Positions 1 through 9,562 are shown, numbered from the stretch's first letter. The stretch: 64,000 bases of DNA from Sphingobacterium allocomposti (GCF_008124885.1 NZ_VNHX01000008.1:62001-126000); one strand, 5' to 3'. Numbers and translations are program-made. The notes: generated by a model from the sequence alone, not told the origin.

Positions 1-1341
1 TGGGTGGCGCCGTCTTCGTCTTTACTACACGTTCCTTTTGATTTGGATAATGAGGATAACGAAGAATCCCTTCCGGCAGAAGTAAAAAACTGGTTGGCGT
101 TTGCTAAACAGAAGCTGGCGGAAGTTAAAGACCTCGCCATCTTAGCGCATGGCGAAGTAGATGCAAAGACTGCCGAGCGGTTTGAAGCGAATAAAGCCGC
201 TGCAGAAAGCCGTCGGACCTCCCCGTTAATCCACAGACCTGAAGTAAAAGAGCGTGTTAACAATATCACTGATGATGATGCGAAGCGTACTTCTCCTTTC
301 GCGGCTCGTAAGGCGGCCCAGCAGGCGAAATTCAACTTGCCTCCTTTCGCGACAACCACAATAGGATCTTTCCCACAAACAAAGGATGTACGTAAATGGA
401 GAGCCGACCTTAAAAAGGGACTCATCTCTCAAGAAGAATACGATAAAGAAATCGCAGAGGAAACAGAAAGAACAATTCGCTTACAAGAAGAGCTTGATAT
501 TGACGTCTTAGTACACGGCGAATTTGAGCGCAATGACATGGTGGAATATTTCGGCGAGCAATTAGCCGGTTACGCTTTCACGAAGAACGGCTGGGTACAA
601 TCGTATGGATCACGCTGTGTGAAGCCTCCTGTGATCTATGGAGACGTTTACCGTCCCGCTGATATGACAGTCCGTTGGTCCGCCTACGCCCAGTCGTTGA
701 CGAACCGTCCTGTAAAAGGTATGCTAACCGGTCCGGTAACCATATTGCAATGGTCTTTTGTGCGTAACGATCAGCCTCGCTCTACAACGACCTATCAGAT
801 TGCGCTGGCAATCTTAGACGAAGTTCAGGCGTTAGAAAAGGCAGGAATCAAAATTATCCAGATTGATGAACCCGCTATCCGCGAAGGTCTTCCGTTGCGT
901 AAGGCTGACCAGCAAGACTACCTGAACTGGGCTGTACGTGCCTTCCGGGTGTCATCTTCTAATGTAGACGACGATACGCAGATCCATACGCATATGTGCT
1001 ACTCCGAGTTTAATGACATTATCCAGGATATCGCCGCGATGGACGCCGATGTAATTACGATCGAGACTTCCCGTTCTCAGATGGAACTGTTAGACGCTTT
1101 TGCCGGCGACTTCAAGTATCCGAACGATATCGGCCCCGGGGTCTACGACATCCACTCACCCCGCGTTCCGAGCACCGAAGAGATGGTCGATCTATTGCGT
1201 AAAGCAAAAGCGGTTGTCCCAGCTGAACAGCTTTGGGTGAATCCTGACTGCGGATTGAAAACACGTGCATGGCCAGAAACCAAAGCGGCGCTGGAGTCGA
1301 TGGTAGAGGCTGCGAAAATCCTGCGTGCAGAGACCAACTAA
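1..1341 (+). CDS. metE: Cobalamin-independent methionine synthase, 3' part (5' end outside window)
   Basis: The last 446 residues of MetE, which moves a methyl group from 5-methyltetrahydropteroyl-polyglutamate to homocysteine in the cytoplasm, the final step of methionine synthesis. The frame is already open at base 1, so the gene begins upstream; the family is about 760 residues, so roughly 40 percent is missing. The catalytic domain is complete. The zinc ligands are visible as the His and Cys of THMCYSEF (near 985-1005), the Glu of ITIETSRS and the Cys of NPDCGLKTR (near 1245). [14 protein letters not shown] marks the start of the C-terminal barrel. A strong terminator follows directly, so the gene closes its own transcript. 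No downstream gene looks coupled to it. Confidence 0.97.
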   Translation, partial: WVAPSSSLLHVPFDLDNEDNEESLPAEVKNWLAFAKQKLAEVKDLAILAHGEVDAKTAERFEANKAAAESRRTSPLIHRPEVKERVNNITDDDAKRTSPFAARKAAQQAKFNLPPFATTTIGSFPQTKDVRKWRADLKKGLISQEEYDKEIAEETERTIRLQEELDIDVLVHGEFERNDMVEYFGEQLAGYAFTKNGWVQSYGSRCVKPPVIYGDVYRPADMTVRWSAYAQSLTNRPVKGMLTGPVTILQWSFVRNDQPRSTTTYQIALAILDEVQALEKAGIKIIQIDEPAIREGLPLRKADQQDYLNWAVRAFRVSSSNVDDDTQIHTHMCYSEFNDIIQDIAAMDADVITIETSRSQMELLDAFAGDFKYPNDIGPGVYDIHSPRVPSTEEMVDLLRKAKAVVPAEQLWVNPDCGLKTRAWPETKAALESMVEAAKILRAETN

Positions 1342-1371
1342 ACGTTAAGATTAGTATTATAAAATAAGGTG

Positions 1372-1410
1372 AACGGCCCGGCAGTATTCTGCTGGGCTGT
1401 TTACATTTTT
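1372..1410 (+). terminator. Intrinsic terminator of metE
   Basis: A 13-base stem (AACGGCCCGGCAG pairing with CTGCTGGGCTGTT, with G-U pairs), a four-base TATT loop and a T-rich tail ending in five T, starting 30 bases after the metE stop. Confidence 0.85.
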
Positions 1411-1708
1411 GCCGTTTCGTGGCGAGCGAACCAACGCCCCCGATTCCTACTAGGCTAGCAGGTGGCCCGTGCAAGCAACCCGTCTCCCCCGACGCTGCAT
1501 AAAAATGAGCCGCAGCCTCAACATTTTTTATATTCTGTTGTTCTCTATAAAGGAAGAGCTGGTAAATACACGTGTTCGTAGCGACGGCGTTTGAGACGGA
1601 AATTTACAGACGGAATTAATAGGCATAAAGTGCTATGGTTTCTGAAAAATAAAACGATGTTGAGCTCACCCAATCAATGGAATATGCACTTATAAAAACG
1701 GTTATATT
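1411..1708. other. Intergenic region without recognised gene
   Basis: About 300 bases between the metE terminator and the small lipoprotein gene. I find no reading frame with protein-like character on either strand, no RNA gene and no exact -7 TAnnTTTG box. It presumably holds the promoter of the next gene, which I cannot place. Confidence 0.4.
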
Positions 1709-1885
1709 ATGAAAAGATTCTCTCATGTTATGTTGTTTGTCTTCGCTGTGATGACATTAACAAGTTGTGAAGTTATTGGCGGCATATTTAAAGCGGGCGT
1801 ATGGTCCGGCGTTATCCTTGTCGTCCTTGTCATTGCACTTATCATCTGGATCATCGCCCGCATGGCCGGGGGTAGAAGACGCTAA
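1709..1885 (+). CDS. Small lipoprotein with one transmembrane helix, 58 residues
   Basis: A short gene that length filters easily miss. The N-terminus MKRFSHVMLFVFAVMTLTSC is a lipoprotein signal with a Thr-Ser-Cys lipobox. It is followed by EVIGGIFKAG, a strongly hydrophobic helix of about 22 residues, and a basic tail GGRRR. Small proteins with the same CEVIGGIFKAG-plus-helix plan are common in Bacteroidota and, as far as I remember, often carry the name phosphatidate cytidylyltransferase; nothing here supports that enzyme, because the protein is far too short and has no CDP-alcohol motif. Function unknown; probably an envelope peptide. It stands alone between two terminatable regions. Confidence 0.75.
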   Translation: MKRFSHVMLFVFAVMTLTSCEVIGGIFKAGVWSGVILVVLVIALIIWIIARMAGGRRR

Positions 1886-1958
1886 CAGCAGGCGCGCCAA
1901 TTTTTCGTCAGGTATGCACAAAGCTTCTTTAAAATCCTATTTTTAAGTCAAAAAACAG

Positions 1959-2489
1959 ATGTATCGTATCACTTGTCTGGCTTTGATCATTTTGTGTCTT
2001 GGTTTTCATGGAGCAATGGGCCAGCAGGGGTATCCAAAGCCAAAAGCTAAAAGCCTGCTGTTCTACATCCAACATAACCGGGGACATAATACGTACCTTT
2101 ATCAACTTAATGTTGCCAGCAAGGGCGGGCTTGATCAGGAAAAACCTATCAAGGTCTCTAGACAGCTGTTCGACAAAAACGGGGAAATACGCCCACTTAC
2201 CGATATACAGCGGCGCTTTGCCTATGGTGTGAAAACACGGCGGCTCGATGACCAAAGTTTCTCCTTCGTCCTGGCAGCGTATCCGGAGCAGGAGTTTTTG
2301 CTTAAAATTATTTCCCCGGGACAAGGCGCCGTTTATACTGTTGTGAACGGGACAAAGATGAAGCTGGACAGGTTGTTTTTGGTGCAGAAAGACGGGACCT
2401 CCGGTCTAGGAACCAAGCTGGACTACATCCTGTTTCAGGGCGTGCGGGCCGATGGAAAACCCGTGACGGAAAAGTTCGTTCCCCAATAA
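1959..2489 (+). CDS. Secreted protein, DUF4833-like
   Basis: A 176-residue exported protein. Residues 1-21 form a signal peptide ending in Ala-Met-Gly-Gln. The mature part has LLFYIQHNRGHNTYLYQLN, a QEKPIKVSR stretch and RPLTDIQRRFAYGVK, which I associate with the DUF4833 family of Bacteroidota; that assignment is from memory of the pattern. Such proteins are predicted to be beta-rich and periplasmic. No catalytic residues can be pointed to. It has its own intergenic spaces on both sides and no obvious operon partner. Function unknown. Confidence 0.75.
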   Translation: MYRITCLALIILCLGFHGAMGQQGYPKPKAKSLLFYIQHNRGHNTYLYQLNVASKGGLDQEKPIKVSRQLFDKNGEIRPLTDIQRRFAYGVKTRRLDDQSFSFVLAAYPEQEFLLKIISPGQGAVYTVVNGTKMKLDRLFLVQKDGTSGLGTKLDYILFQGVRADGKPVTEKFVPQ

Positions 2490-2557
2490 CAACTGTCCAG
2501 GGTAACAGCTTTTTGACAACTTCTCTTACTATTTAACATGTTTTTTACAAATCCACA

Positions 2558-2588
2558 TTGATTCCGTAACTTTCCCTTAGTAGCTTTG
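2558..2588 (+). promoter_or_regulatory. Bacteroidota -33/-7 promoter
   Basis: A TTG at 2558-2560, exactly 20 bases, then TAGCTTTG at 2581-2588, matching the consensus TTG-N19-21-TAnnTTTG. The first ATG is at 2595, so the transcript would start only a few bases before it, or be leaderless. Confidence 0.65.
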
Positions 2589-2594
2589 TCCCGC

Positions 2595-2966
2595 ATGCTA
2601 CTTAAACTGGTTCATTATTTTGTCCTGCTGAGTTATATAAACATCATCGCCTACGAAGGCGGAGAGGGCAATGCCGTGCATAGCGACGACTCGCTACTGA
2701 ACGGAGAATCGTTGTTGGAGTTTGTTTTAGACGATGTGCTCGACCTTCCTGTCGACGAGGATGCGAAAGATGTGGAGATCCGCTATGACGAGTACAGGGC
2801 GCTCTCTTATCAATATTTTGTTTTACCTGTATTTGTTCTGTTTCTAGGTACACTATTTAGTCTTAGACAGGTAGAAGAACGCATCAAACACCCGGTATAC
2901 GATGGGAAGAAACGTCAGATCGTACCGGGCTACTACACCTTTCTCTATAGATTAAAACCCTTTTAA
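2595..2966 (+). CDS. Hypothetical membrane-associated protein, 123 residues
   Basis: Not a recognised family. The ATG at 2595 is chosen over a TTG nine bases upstream, because the hydrophobic segment LLKLVHYFVLLSYINIIAYEG then starts right at the N-terminus. A strongly acidic middle (LEFVLDDVLDLPVDEDAKDVE) follows, then a second hydrophobic stretch FVLPVFVLFLGTLFSL and a short basic tail ending in YRLKPF. Similar small proteins occur in Sphingobacteriaceae. The consensus promoter ends only six bases before this ATG, which suggests a leaderless or near-leaderless message. Topology would be signal or anchor, acidic exported loop, C-terminal anchor. Confidence 0.6.
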   Translation: MLLKLVHYFVLLSYINIIAYEGGEGNAVHSDDSLLNGESLLEFVLDDVLDLPVDEDAKDVEIRYDEYRALSYQYFVLPVFVLFLGTLFSLRQVEERIKHPVYDGKKRQIVPGYYTFLYRLKPF

Positions 2967-3085
2967 TCTTTTTACTTCCTATCATCCCTATTTCCAGGGT
3001 AACCCTTGCTGACATAGCTCCTGTCGACAGAAGCTGTGTTTGATACGTTGTTTTTTATCAATTCATTTAAACAGTTTTATAGTAC

Positions 3086-4189
3086 ATGAAGATAGTTTCA
3101 TTGGCGCTCCCTATTGTGGGGCTGACGCTAGTTGCAAATAGTTGCACCGTTAAAAGTACCGAAAGCAAAGCCGAGTTGGCCAAGCAAGTCCCTGTCGTGA
3201 ACCTCACCATAATGGATACGACGATTTATAAAGAATATATCGCCGATATTCAGGCCAAAAGGAATGTCGAGCTGCGCTCTCGCCTAAGCGGCTTTTTAGA
3301 AAAAATTTATGTAGACGAGGGGTCCATGGTAAGGCAGGGGCAGGTGCTCTTTAAGATGAACGATGAGGAGTATAAAGCGGATTATGCGAAAGCTGAAGCT
3401 GCCCTGAATATTGCGATCGCCGAAGCAAAAAAGGTAGAACTGGAAAAAGAACGCACAAAAAAGCTAGTCGATAAAAATATCGTATCCAAAACCGAGCAGG
3501 AACTGATCGCGGTGCAGCATAACGCCGCTTTATCGAAGGTTGAGGAAGCGAGGGCCGTACTTAATCAAGCCAGAACCAAACTCTCGCAAACATTAATAAG
3601 AGCACCCTTTAATGGCCGTATCGACCGGATTGCCCTGAAAGCGGGGTCGTTACTCGAAGAGGGATCTTTGCTCACCACCATTTCTGATCTAAGCGAGCTC
3701 AACGTATACTTTGACATAACCGAATCGGAGTACCTGAACCTAGCCAGCGATTCGGGGTTCAATAGCGCCAATTTCAAAAGGGAGGTTAAACTATTTTTGG
3801 CTAACGGACAGGAGTATCCGTTTAAAGGTATTGCGCAGATCGTCGAGAGCGAATTTGAGCCGAACACCGGTTCGATTTCTTTACGGGCAAAGTTCCCCAA
3901 CACGGGGGTGCTCCTAAAACATGGAGCGTCCGGTAAAATAGGTGTTCCCATTTCGACGGGGAGCACCCGGTTTGTCCATCAGAAATCGGTTTTTGAGATT
4001 CAGGACAAAACTTATGTGTATGTACTGAATGCTGACGGAACAGTCAAGATGCAGCCCTTCCGCGCCGGGCAGCGCGTCGGCCACTATTATATTGTGGAAG
4101 ATGGGCTGAAAGATGACCAGCGCATCGTCTTTGAAGGCGTGCAAGGCCTTCGCGATGGAATGAAAGTGCAAGCCATAGACAGAAAGTAG
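3086..4189 (+). CDS. RND efflux periplasmic adaptor lipoprotein (AcrA/MexA type)
   Basis: The membrane fusion protein that links an RND pump in the inner membrane with an outer-membrane channel. The N-terminus MKIVSLALPIVGLTLVANSC is a lipoprotein signal with its lipid-accepting Cys at residue 20. Residues 55-90 form the first lipoyl half (VELRSRLSGFLEKIYVDEGSMVRQGQVLF), then come a coiled-coil hairpin rich in Ala, Glu and Lys, the second lipoyl half (TLIRAPFNGRIDRIALKAGSLLEEG) and the beta-barrel and membrane-proximal domains. At 367 residues it has normal family length. The pump gene follows after 37 bases, so the two form one operon. Substrate class cannot be read from sequence. Confidence 0.93.
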   Translation: MKIVSLALPIVGLTLVANSCTVKSTESKAELAKQVPVVNLTIMDTTIYKEYIADIQAKRNVELRSRLSGFLEKIYVDEGSMVRQGQVLFKMNDEEYKADYAKAEAALNIAIAEAKKVELEKERTKKLVDKNIVSKTEQELIAVQHNAALSKVEEARAVLNQARTKLSQTLIRAPFNGRIDRIALKAGSLLEEGSLLTTISDLSELNVYFDITESEYLNLASDSGFNSANFKREVKLFLANGQEYPFKGIAQIVESEFEPNTGSISLRAKFPNTGVLLKHGASGKIGVPISTGSTRFVHQKSVFEIQDKTYVYVLNADGTVKMQPFRAGQRVGHYYIVEDGLKDDQRIVFEGVQGLRDGMKVQAIDRK

Positions 4190-4226
4190 TAAAGCGATTA
4201 ACAAACCGAATTTAGCAGACAATTTC

Positions 4227-7200
4227 ATGTTCGAAACATATATCAGACGACCGGTCTTATCCCTGGTAATATCTTTATTTATCACCTTACTCGGGGTGCT
4301 GGCACTATTTACTTTACCGATTACGCAGTTTCCGGATATTGTGCCGCCGTCGGTCGTCGTGACGGCGAATTACACCGGTGCCAATGCGGAAGTAAGCACG
4401 AACGCTGTTGCGATACCGCTGGAGAAAGCAATAAACGGGGTGGCGGGGATGACATCCATGAATACCGTCACAACAAATAACGGAACAACACTCATTCAGA
4501 TAGCATTCAAGGTTGGCGTAGACCCCGATATCGCTGCGGTAAACGTTCAAAACCGTGTGACGACAGTATTGGATGAGCTTCCTGAAGAAGTTATCCGCGC
4601 GGGTGTGACAACGGAGAAGGAAGTGAACAGTATGTTGATGTATCTTAATATTTATACTTCAGACGAAACTGCCGACGAACGCTTCATCTATAACTTCACA
4701 GACATCAATATACTCAAGGAACTAAAACGTATCGAAGGGGTGGGGTTCGCCCAGATTATGGGCATGAGAGACTATGCCATGCGCGTGTGGCTGAAGCCCG
4801 ACCGTCTAGCTGCCTACGAAATCTCTACAGATGAAATTATCGAGTCGCTCCGCCGTCAAAATATAGAGGCAGCACCGGGGCAAACAGGCATTAGCTCCGA
4901 CAAAACAGTAAATATGCAACAGTATGTGTTGCGTTATCCCGGCAAGTTTACCGAGCCTGAAGAGTACGCCAATATTCCCATCCGCGCCAACGCCGACGGC
5001 TCCATCATTCGGGTACGCGATATCGCAGATGTCGAATTCGGTTCCTTGGACTATGAAATGGTGTCAAAGACCGACGGAAGACCGTCGGCCTCGATTATGC
5101 TGAAACAGCTGCCGGGATCTAATGCCCAGGATGTCATCCAACGTGTTAAGGACCGGATGGAAGAGTTAAAAAGTGAAACGTTTCCTCCCGGCATGACCTA
5201 TACCATGGGGTACGACGTCTCCCGCTTTCTGGATGCGTCCATATCCAGTGTCGTGAAAACACTTATCGAAGCCTTCATTTTGGTATTTCTGGTTGTCTTT
5301 ATCTTCTTGCAGGACTTCCGTGCAACGATTATTCCAATCCTCGCGGTCCCTGTCAGTTTGGTTGGAGCGCTATTCTTTATGCAGCTAATGGGTTTTTCCA
5401 TAAACCTATTGACATTATTTGCACTGGTACTGGCCATCGGTATCGTGGTCGATAACGGTATTGTCGTTGTCGAGGCTGTCTTTGCGAAGATGGAGGAGGA
5501 ACATCTACCCCCAATGGAAGCAACATTAGCAGCAATCAAAGAAGTAGGCGCCGCCGTAATCGCGATAACGCTCGTCATGTCGGCGGTGTTTGTGCCGGTG
5601 GCATTTTTATCCGGCCCCGTTGGTATATTTTATAGGCAGTTCTCCTTAACATTGGCATCCGCGATCGTTATTTCCGGAATTAATGCCTTGACGTTGACCC
5701 CCGCGCTATGTGCGCTTATCTTACGTTCGCCACACGATAAGAAAGAATCGAACAGTTGGCTCGCGACCTTCTTCCGGAAGTTCAATGCTTCCTACGACCG
5801 GACCGCAGGCAGATACAAGACGCTGTTGTCCAAAATTGCCGGAAGGCGTGTGATCACAATGGCGTTGTTGGCCGTGTTCTTTGTGAGCACGTGGGGAGTA
5901 AGCACCATATTACCTTCTGGATTTATCCCGACTGAAGATCAGGGTATGATTTACGTGAGTGTGACGACACCGCCGGGAGCTACGGTCGACCGCACAGAAC
6001 GGGTGCTTGACGAGATAGACGAAATATCACGTAGCTTAGAGCCCGTGGAGACCGTGTCTACGCTCGCCGGCTACAGCATTCTGACCGAGGTTTCGGGAGC
6101 TTCCTATGGAATGGGAATGATCAACCTCAAGAGCTGGAGCGATCGGTCGCAGACAATCGACGATGTCATGGCCGAGCTCCGCGAAAAGACGGCCCACATT
6201 GCTGATGCCGAAATAGAGTTCTTCCCGCCGCCAACGGTACCGGGATTTGGTAATGCTTCGGGCTTCGAAATGCGTCTGCTCGACCGGAGCGGTAATGAAG
6301 ATCTGGGGCAGACCGCCCAGGTGCTGCAGCAGTTTTTGTCCGATCTGACCGCCTCAGAAGCTATTGAAAGTGCTTCCTCCAGCTTTGATGTAAGCTTTCC
6401 ACAATATATGCTGGAGATTGATTACGATATGGCAGCAAAGAAGGGGATATCGGTAGAAAATGCAATGAACACATTGCAAACGTTAATGGGAAGCTTTTAT
6501 GCGACAAACTTTATCCGTTTTGGCCAAATGTATAAGGTGATGGTACAGGCCGATCCACATTATCGTCAACGTCCGGAAGACGTATTAAATCTGTTTGTGA
6601 AAACCAACAGCGGAGAGATGATTCCGTATTCTTCGTTTATATCCATGAAACGCATCTACGGACCCGAGCAGATCACACGGTATAACATGTTTACGTCCGC
6701 AATGATTAACGGACAGCCGGCCCCTGGATACAGTACCGGTCAGGCTATCGAAACGGTGCAGAAACTGGCCGAACAGCTGCCCAAAGGATACAGTATAGAA
6801 TGGTCGGGAATGACGCGTGAGCAGGTGATCTCCGGAAACCAGGCTATTTATATTTTCGCTTTATGTCTGGTGTTTGTTTACTTATTGTTGGCAGCGCAGT
6901 ATGAAAGCTTCTTGTTGCCTCTTCCAGTGATTTTGTGTCTGCCGGCGGGGGTATTTGGCTCCTTCCTTTTCCTGAAATTGTTTGGTCTGGAAAACAATAT
7001 CTATGCCCAGGTGGCACTGGTCATGTTGATCGGACTACTCGGAAAAAATGCTATTCTCATAGTCGAGTATGCTGTGTTAAAGCAGAAGCAGGGGATGGGT
7101 ATTATACAGGCCGCTATTGAAGGAGCTTATGCCCGTCTTCGACCGATTTTGATGACTTCCTTTGCTTTTGTGGCAGGATTGATTCCCCTTATGCTCGCTT

Positions 7201-8786
7201 CCGGCGCCGGCGCCATTGGCAATAGGACTATAGGTACGGCTTCGGTGGGCGGAATGGTTATCGGTACCATCCTGGGTGTCATCGTTATTCCGGGACTGTT
7301 CGTGCTGTTTTCCAAAAAGCGGAAGCAGAAAAGAGGAAAAGCAGCTTCTGTTGTTACCCTACTGATTGCCGTAACGCTCGCAACCTCTTGTAACCTTCCT
7401 AAGGATGTAAGCCGTGAAGCACATACGGCGATGCCGGAATCCTTTCCGAAAAGTAGCGTTGAAGGCGATACAGGGACCGTTGCCCGCGAGTCCTGGCGCA
7501 ACGTGTTTATTGACCCACATCTGCGTACACTTATTGACTCGGCACTGCTTTATAACTATGACCTCCAGCAGGCAATAAAAAGGATCGAGATTGCGCAGGC
7601 AAGTTTTAGGCAGCGTAAGGCGGCCCTGCTGCCCAGCTTGGACCTTGCCGCTGAAGCGGGCCTGAGAAAATATGGGTTCTATACGGAGGCGGGAATCGGA
7701 AACTACGACTCCAACTTCTCCAATAACCTGAAGCCAGACGAAAAAATTCCTGAGCCGGCCGTTCCGGACTACTTCGTCGGTGTGCGCGCCTCCTGGGAGC
7801 TCGACCTTTGGGGAAAAATAAGAAACCAGAAAAATGCCGCGTTCAATAGTCTGCTGGCCGAAAATGAAGCTCGTAGATTGGTCGAAACCGAAATTGTCAC
7901 CAATATCGCATCGGCGTACTTCGAATTGATGAGCCTCGACGCCAAAATCCGCGTGTTTGATAATAACATAGCGTTGAATGAACGGGCGCTGGAAATCACA
8001 GAGTTCCAGAAGGAAGCCGGCCGGTCGTCGCAACTCGGCGTGCAGCAGTTTAAAGCATTTTTAGCTAGCTCGAAGGCTGAACGGGAGAAAGTCAAGCAGG
8101 AAATTACGGTTTTAGAACATCATATCAATTACCTTACCGGGCGTTTCAATACAACGGTCGAGCGTTCAGAAAGCTCATGGGGTAAACAGCGGCTATTCCA
8201 TAAACTGGAAGTCGGAACACCTTTCCAGATGTTGGCTTTGCGTCCGGATATCCGTGAAGCAGCATTCCTGCTGCAAAGCGCGGAGCACGACGTAAACGCT
8301 GCTAAAGCGGCGTTCTTGCCCACAGTGGTGCTGTCGCCATATGTTGGTTTGCAAACCTTTAGTTTTAATAAGCTCGTGGATTTTGATAAGTCGTTGGCGT
8401 ACGGCGTGTTGGGGGGGCTTACAGCACCGGTTTTTAACAGGAGGCAGCTCCAGACACAGTATGAAACTTATCGGGCGACTTACGGACTGAGCTTTTTGGA
8501 ATACGAAAAGCGGGTGCTAAACGCTTATAACGAAGTTTCCAACGCTGTAAAAACGCAAGAGCATATACAGAAACGCGAAGCACATATCCAAGAGCAGGTG
8601 GATGCACTCAAAGGTGCCGTGGACGCAGCGAACGAGCTGTTTGTGGCGGGCCGGGTCTCCTACCTGGATATTATAACAGCGCAAAAGGATGCTATCGCTG
8701 CCGAGCTGGACGAGGTGGAAATCAAAAAAGAAGAACTTCTTAACGAAATAGTGATTTACAAAGCGCTGGGAGGTGGATGGCAATAG
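4227..8786 (+). CDS. Fused RND efflux pump (AcrB-like) and outer-membrane channel lipoprotein (TolC/NodT-like)
   Basis: One uninterrupted 1519-residue frame. Residues 1 to about 1035 are a complete HAE1-type proton-driven multidrug pump: MFETYIRRPVLSLVISL start, FPDIVPP motif, twelve membrane segments, and K940 in GLLGKNAILIVEYA at the position of AcrB K940. In TM4 the usual Asp-Asp pair is Asp409-Asn410 (VVDNGIVVVEAV). The pump end runs into FSKKRKQKRGK, a hydrophobic run and LATSC, which is a typical lipoprotein signal with Cys at 1055. The remaining 465 residues are a full NodT-family outer-membrane factor with two repeats of the helical-barrel domain. In most operons these are two genes. 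The fusion could be processed by signal peptidase II, or the channel could also be started inside at GTG or another codon; a sequencing error that removed a stop is the other explanation. Confidence 0.93.
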   Translation: MFETYIRRPVLSLVISLFITLLGVLALFTLPITQFPDIVPPSVVVTANYTGANAEVSTNAVAIPLEKAINGVAGMTSMNTVTTNNGTTLIQIAFKVGVDPDIAAVNVQNRVTTVLDELPEEVIRAGVTTEKEVNSMLMYLNIYTSDETADERFIYNFTDINILKELKRIEGVGFAQIMGMRDYAMRVWLKPDRLAAYEISTDEIIESLRRQNIEAAPGQTGISSDKTVNMQQYVLRYPGKFTEPEEYANIPIRANADGSIIRVRDIADVEFGSLDYEMVSKTDGRPSASIMLKQLPGSNAQDVIQRVKDRMEELKSETFPPGMTYTMGYDVSRFLDASISSVVKTLIEAFILVFLVVFIFLQDFRATIIPILAVPVSLVGALFFMQLMGFSINLLTLFALVLAIGIVVDNGIVVVEAVFAKMEEEHLPPMEATLAAIKEVGAAVIAITLVMSAVFVPVAFLSGPVGIFYRQFSLTLASAIVISGINALTLTPALCALILRSPHDKKESNSWLATFFRKFNASYDRTAGRYKTLLSKIAGRRVITMALLAVFFVSTWGVSTILPSGFIPTEDQGMIYVSVTTPPGATVDRTERVLDEIDEISRSLEPVETVSTLAGYSILTEVSGASYGMGMINLKSWSDRSQTIDDVMAELREKTAHIADAEIEFFPPPTVPGFGNASGFEMRLLDRSGNEDLGQTAQVLQQFLSDLTASEAIESASSSFDVSFPQYMLEIDYDMAAKKGISVENAMNTLQTLMGSFYATNFIRFGQMYKVMVQADPHYRQRPEDVLNLFVKTNSGEMIPYSSFISMKRIYGPEQITRYNMFTSAMINGQPAPGYSTGQAIETVQKLAEQLPKGYSIEWSGMTREQVISGNQAIYIFALCLVFVYLLLAAQYESFLLPLPVILCLPAGVFGSFLFLKLFGLENNIYAQVALVMLIGLLGKNAILIVEYAVLKQKQGMGIIQAAIEGAYARLRPILMTSFAFVAGLIPLMLASGAGAIGNRTIGTASVGGMVIGTILGVIVIPGLFVLFSKKRKQKRGKAASVVTLLIAVTLATSCNLPKDVSREAHTAMPESFPKSSVEGDTGTVARESWRNVFIDPHLRTLIDSALLYNYDLQQAIKRIEIAQASFRQRKAALLPSLDLAAEAGLRKYGFYTEAGIGNYDSNFSNNLKPDEKIPEPAVPDYFVGVRASWELDLWGKIRNQKNAAFNSLLAENEARRLVETEIVTNIASAYFELMSLDAKIRVFDNNIALNERALEITEFQKEAGRSSQLGVQQFKAFLASSKAEREKVKQEITVLEHHINYLTGRFNTTVERSESSWGKQRLFHKLEVGTPFQMLALRPDIREAAFLLQSAEHDVNAAKAAFLPTVVLSPYVGLQTFSFNKLVDFDKSLAYGVLGGLTAPVFNRRQLQTQYETYRATYGLSFLEYEKRVLNAYNEVSNAVKTQEHIQKREAHIQEQVDALKGAVDAANELFVAGRVSYLDIITAQKDAIAAELDEVEIKKEELLNEIVIYKALGGGWQ

Positions 8787-8803
8787 CTCCCCTCTTAAAA
8801 AGT

Positions 8804-8841
8804 CTGCCCCCGTGGAAATAGACACTTCCGCGGGGGCAGAT
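8804..8841 (-). terminator. Terminator at convergent efflux/rprY junction
   Basis: A ten-base perfect stem (TCTGCCCCCG and its complement) between the pump stop and the rprY stop. On the minus strand it is followed by a T run (TTTTTAAGAG), so it ends rprXY best; the plus-strand side has no clear T run. Confidence 0.7.
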
Positions 8842-8867
8842 TAAAAATGCGAGCTTACAACCTCAGT

Positions 8868-9554
8868 TTAGCTAACCAATAACTTATAACCTTTGCCGTG
8901 TACGTTGACAATCTCGACATTTGGGTCTTCTTTGAGGTATTTACGTAATTTGCTCAAGAAGACGTCCATACTCCTGCCGGTAAAGTAGTTGTCGTCATGC
9001 CAGATTTTTACGAGAGCCTCTTCCCGGGTAAGGACATCGTTTTTGTTCAGACACAACAGGCGTAGTAGCTCGGCTTCTTTAGTCGACAGCTTCTGCTGTT
9101 GTCCCTTGTACGAAATAATCTGGCTCGTATAATCGAAAAAATAATCGCCAATTTCAAATTTGTCAGCAATCTCCTCCTCTTTGTCCTTCGATACGCGTTT
9201 TAACAACGCGTTGATCCGGAGGAGCAGTTCCTCCACCCGGAATGGTTTCGTAATATAATCATCACCGCCAAGTTCGAAAGCCTGGGTTTTATCTTCCATC
9301 ATCCCCTTCGCCGTGGCATAAATAATAGGAACCTCTTTATCCATCTTCCGTATATCCTTGCCCAACGAGAACCCATCTTTCTTTGGCATCATGACGTCGA
9401 AGATACATAGATCAAACTTGTCCTTCCGGAAAGCTACTAACGCCTCGTCGCCGTCCTGACATAAGGTAACGTCAAATTTTCCTTTTAATTCCAAGTAGTC
9501 TTTTAGAAGCTCGCCCAGGTTGGGGTCATCTTCCGCTAATAATATTTTTTGCAT
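8868..9554 (-). CDS. rprY: OmpR-family response regulator, RprY-like
   Basis: A DNA-binding response regulator of 228 residues, partner of the kinase encoded just upstream. The receiver domain spans 1-120 with the acidic pocket LAEDD, the phospho-acceptor Asp53 in IFDVMMPKKDG and the conserved Lys of DDYITKPF. The winged helix of OmpR/PhoB type follows (STKEAELLRLLCLNKNDVLTREEAL, ending GKGYKLLVS). The ATG at 9554 gives the normal MQKILLAEDD start. A TTG twelve bases further upstream overlaps the kinase stop but would add four unusual residues. RprXY in Bacteroides is reported as a regulator acting on many promoters including stress genes; targets here are not visible. Confidence 0.92.
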   Translation of the reverse strand: MQKILLAEDDPNLGELLKDYLELKGKFDVTLCQDGDEALVAFRKDKFDLCIFDVMMPKKDGFSLGKDIRKMDKEVPIIYATAKGMMEDKTQAFELGGDDYITKPFRVEELLLRINALLKRVSKDKEEEIADKFEIGDYFFDYTSQIISYKGQQQKLSTKEAELLRLLCLNKNDVLTREEALVKIWHDDNYFTGRSMDVFLSKLRKYLKEDPNVEIVNVHGKGYKLLVS

Positions 9555-9562
9555 ATGAACAA

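Noticed and set aside
7359..8095. Long minus-strand frames opposite the channel half of the RND fusion
   Set aside because: Up to 224 codons, but no domain or start context; they are explained by the codon pattern of the real gene.
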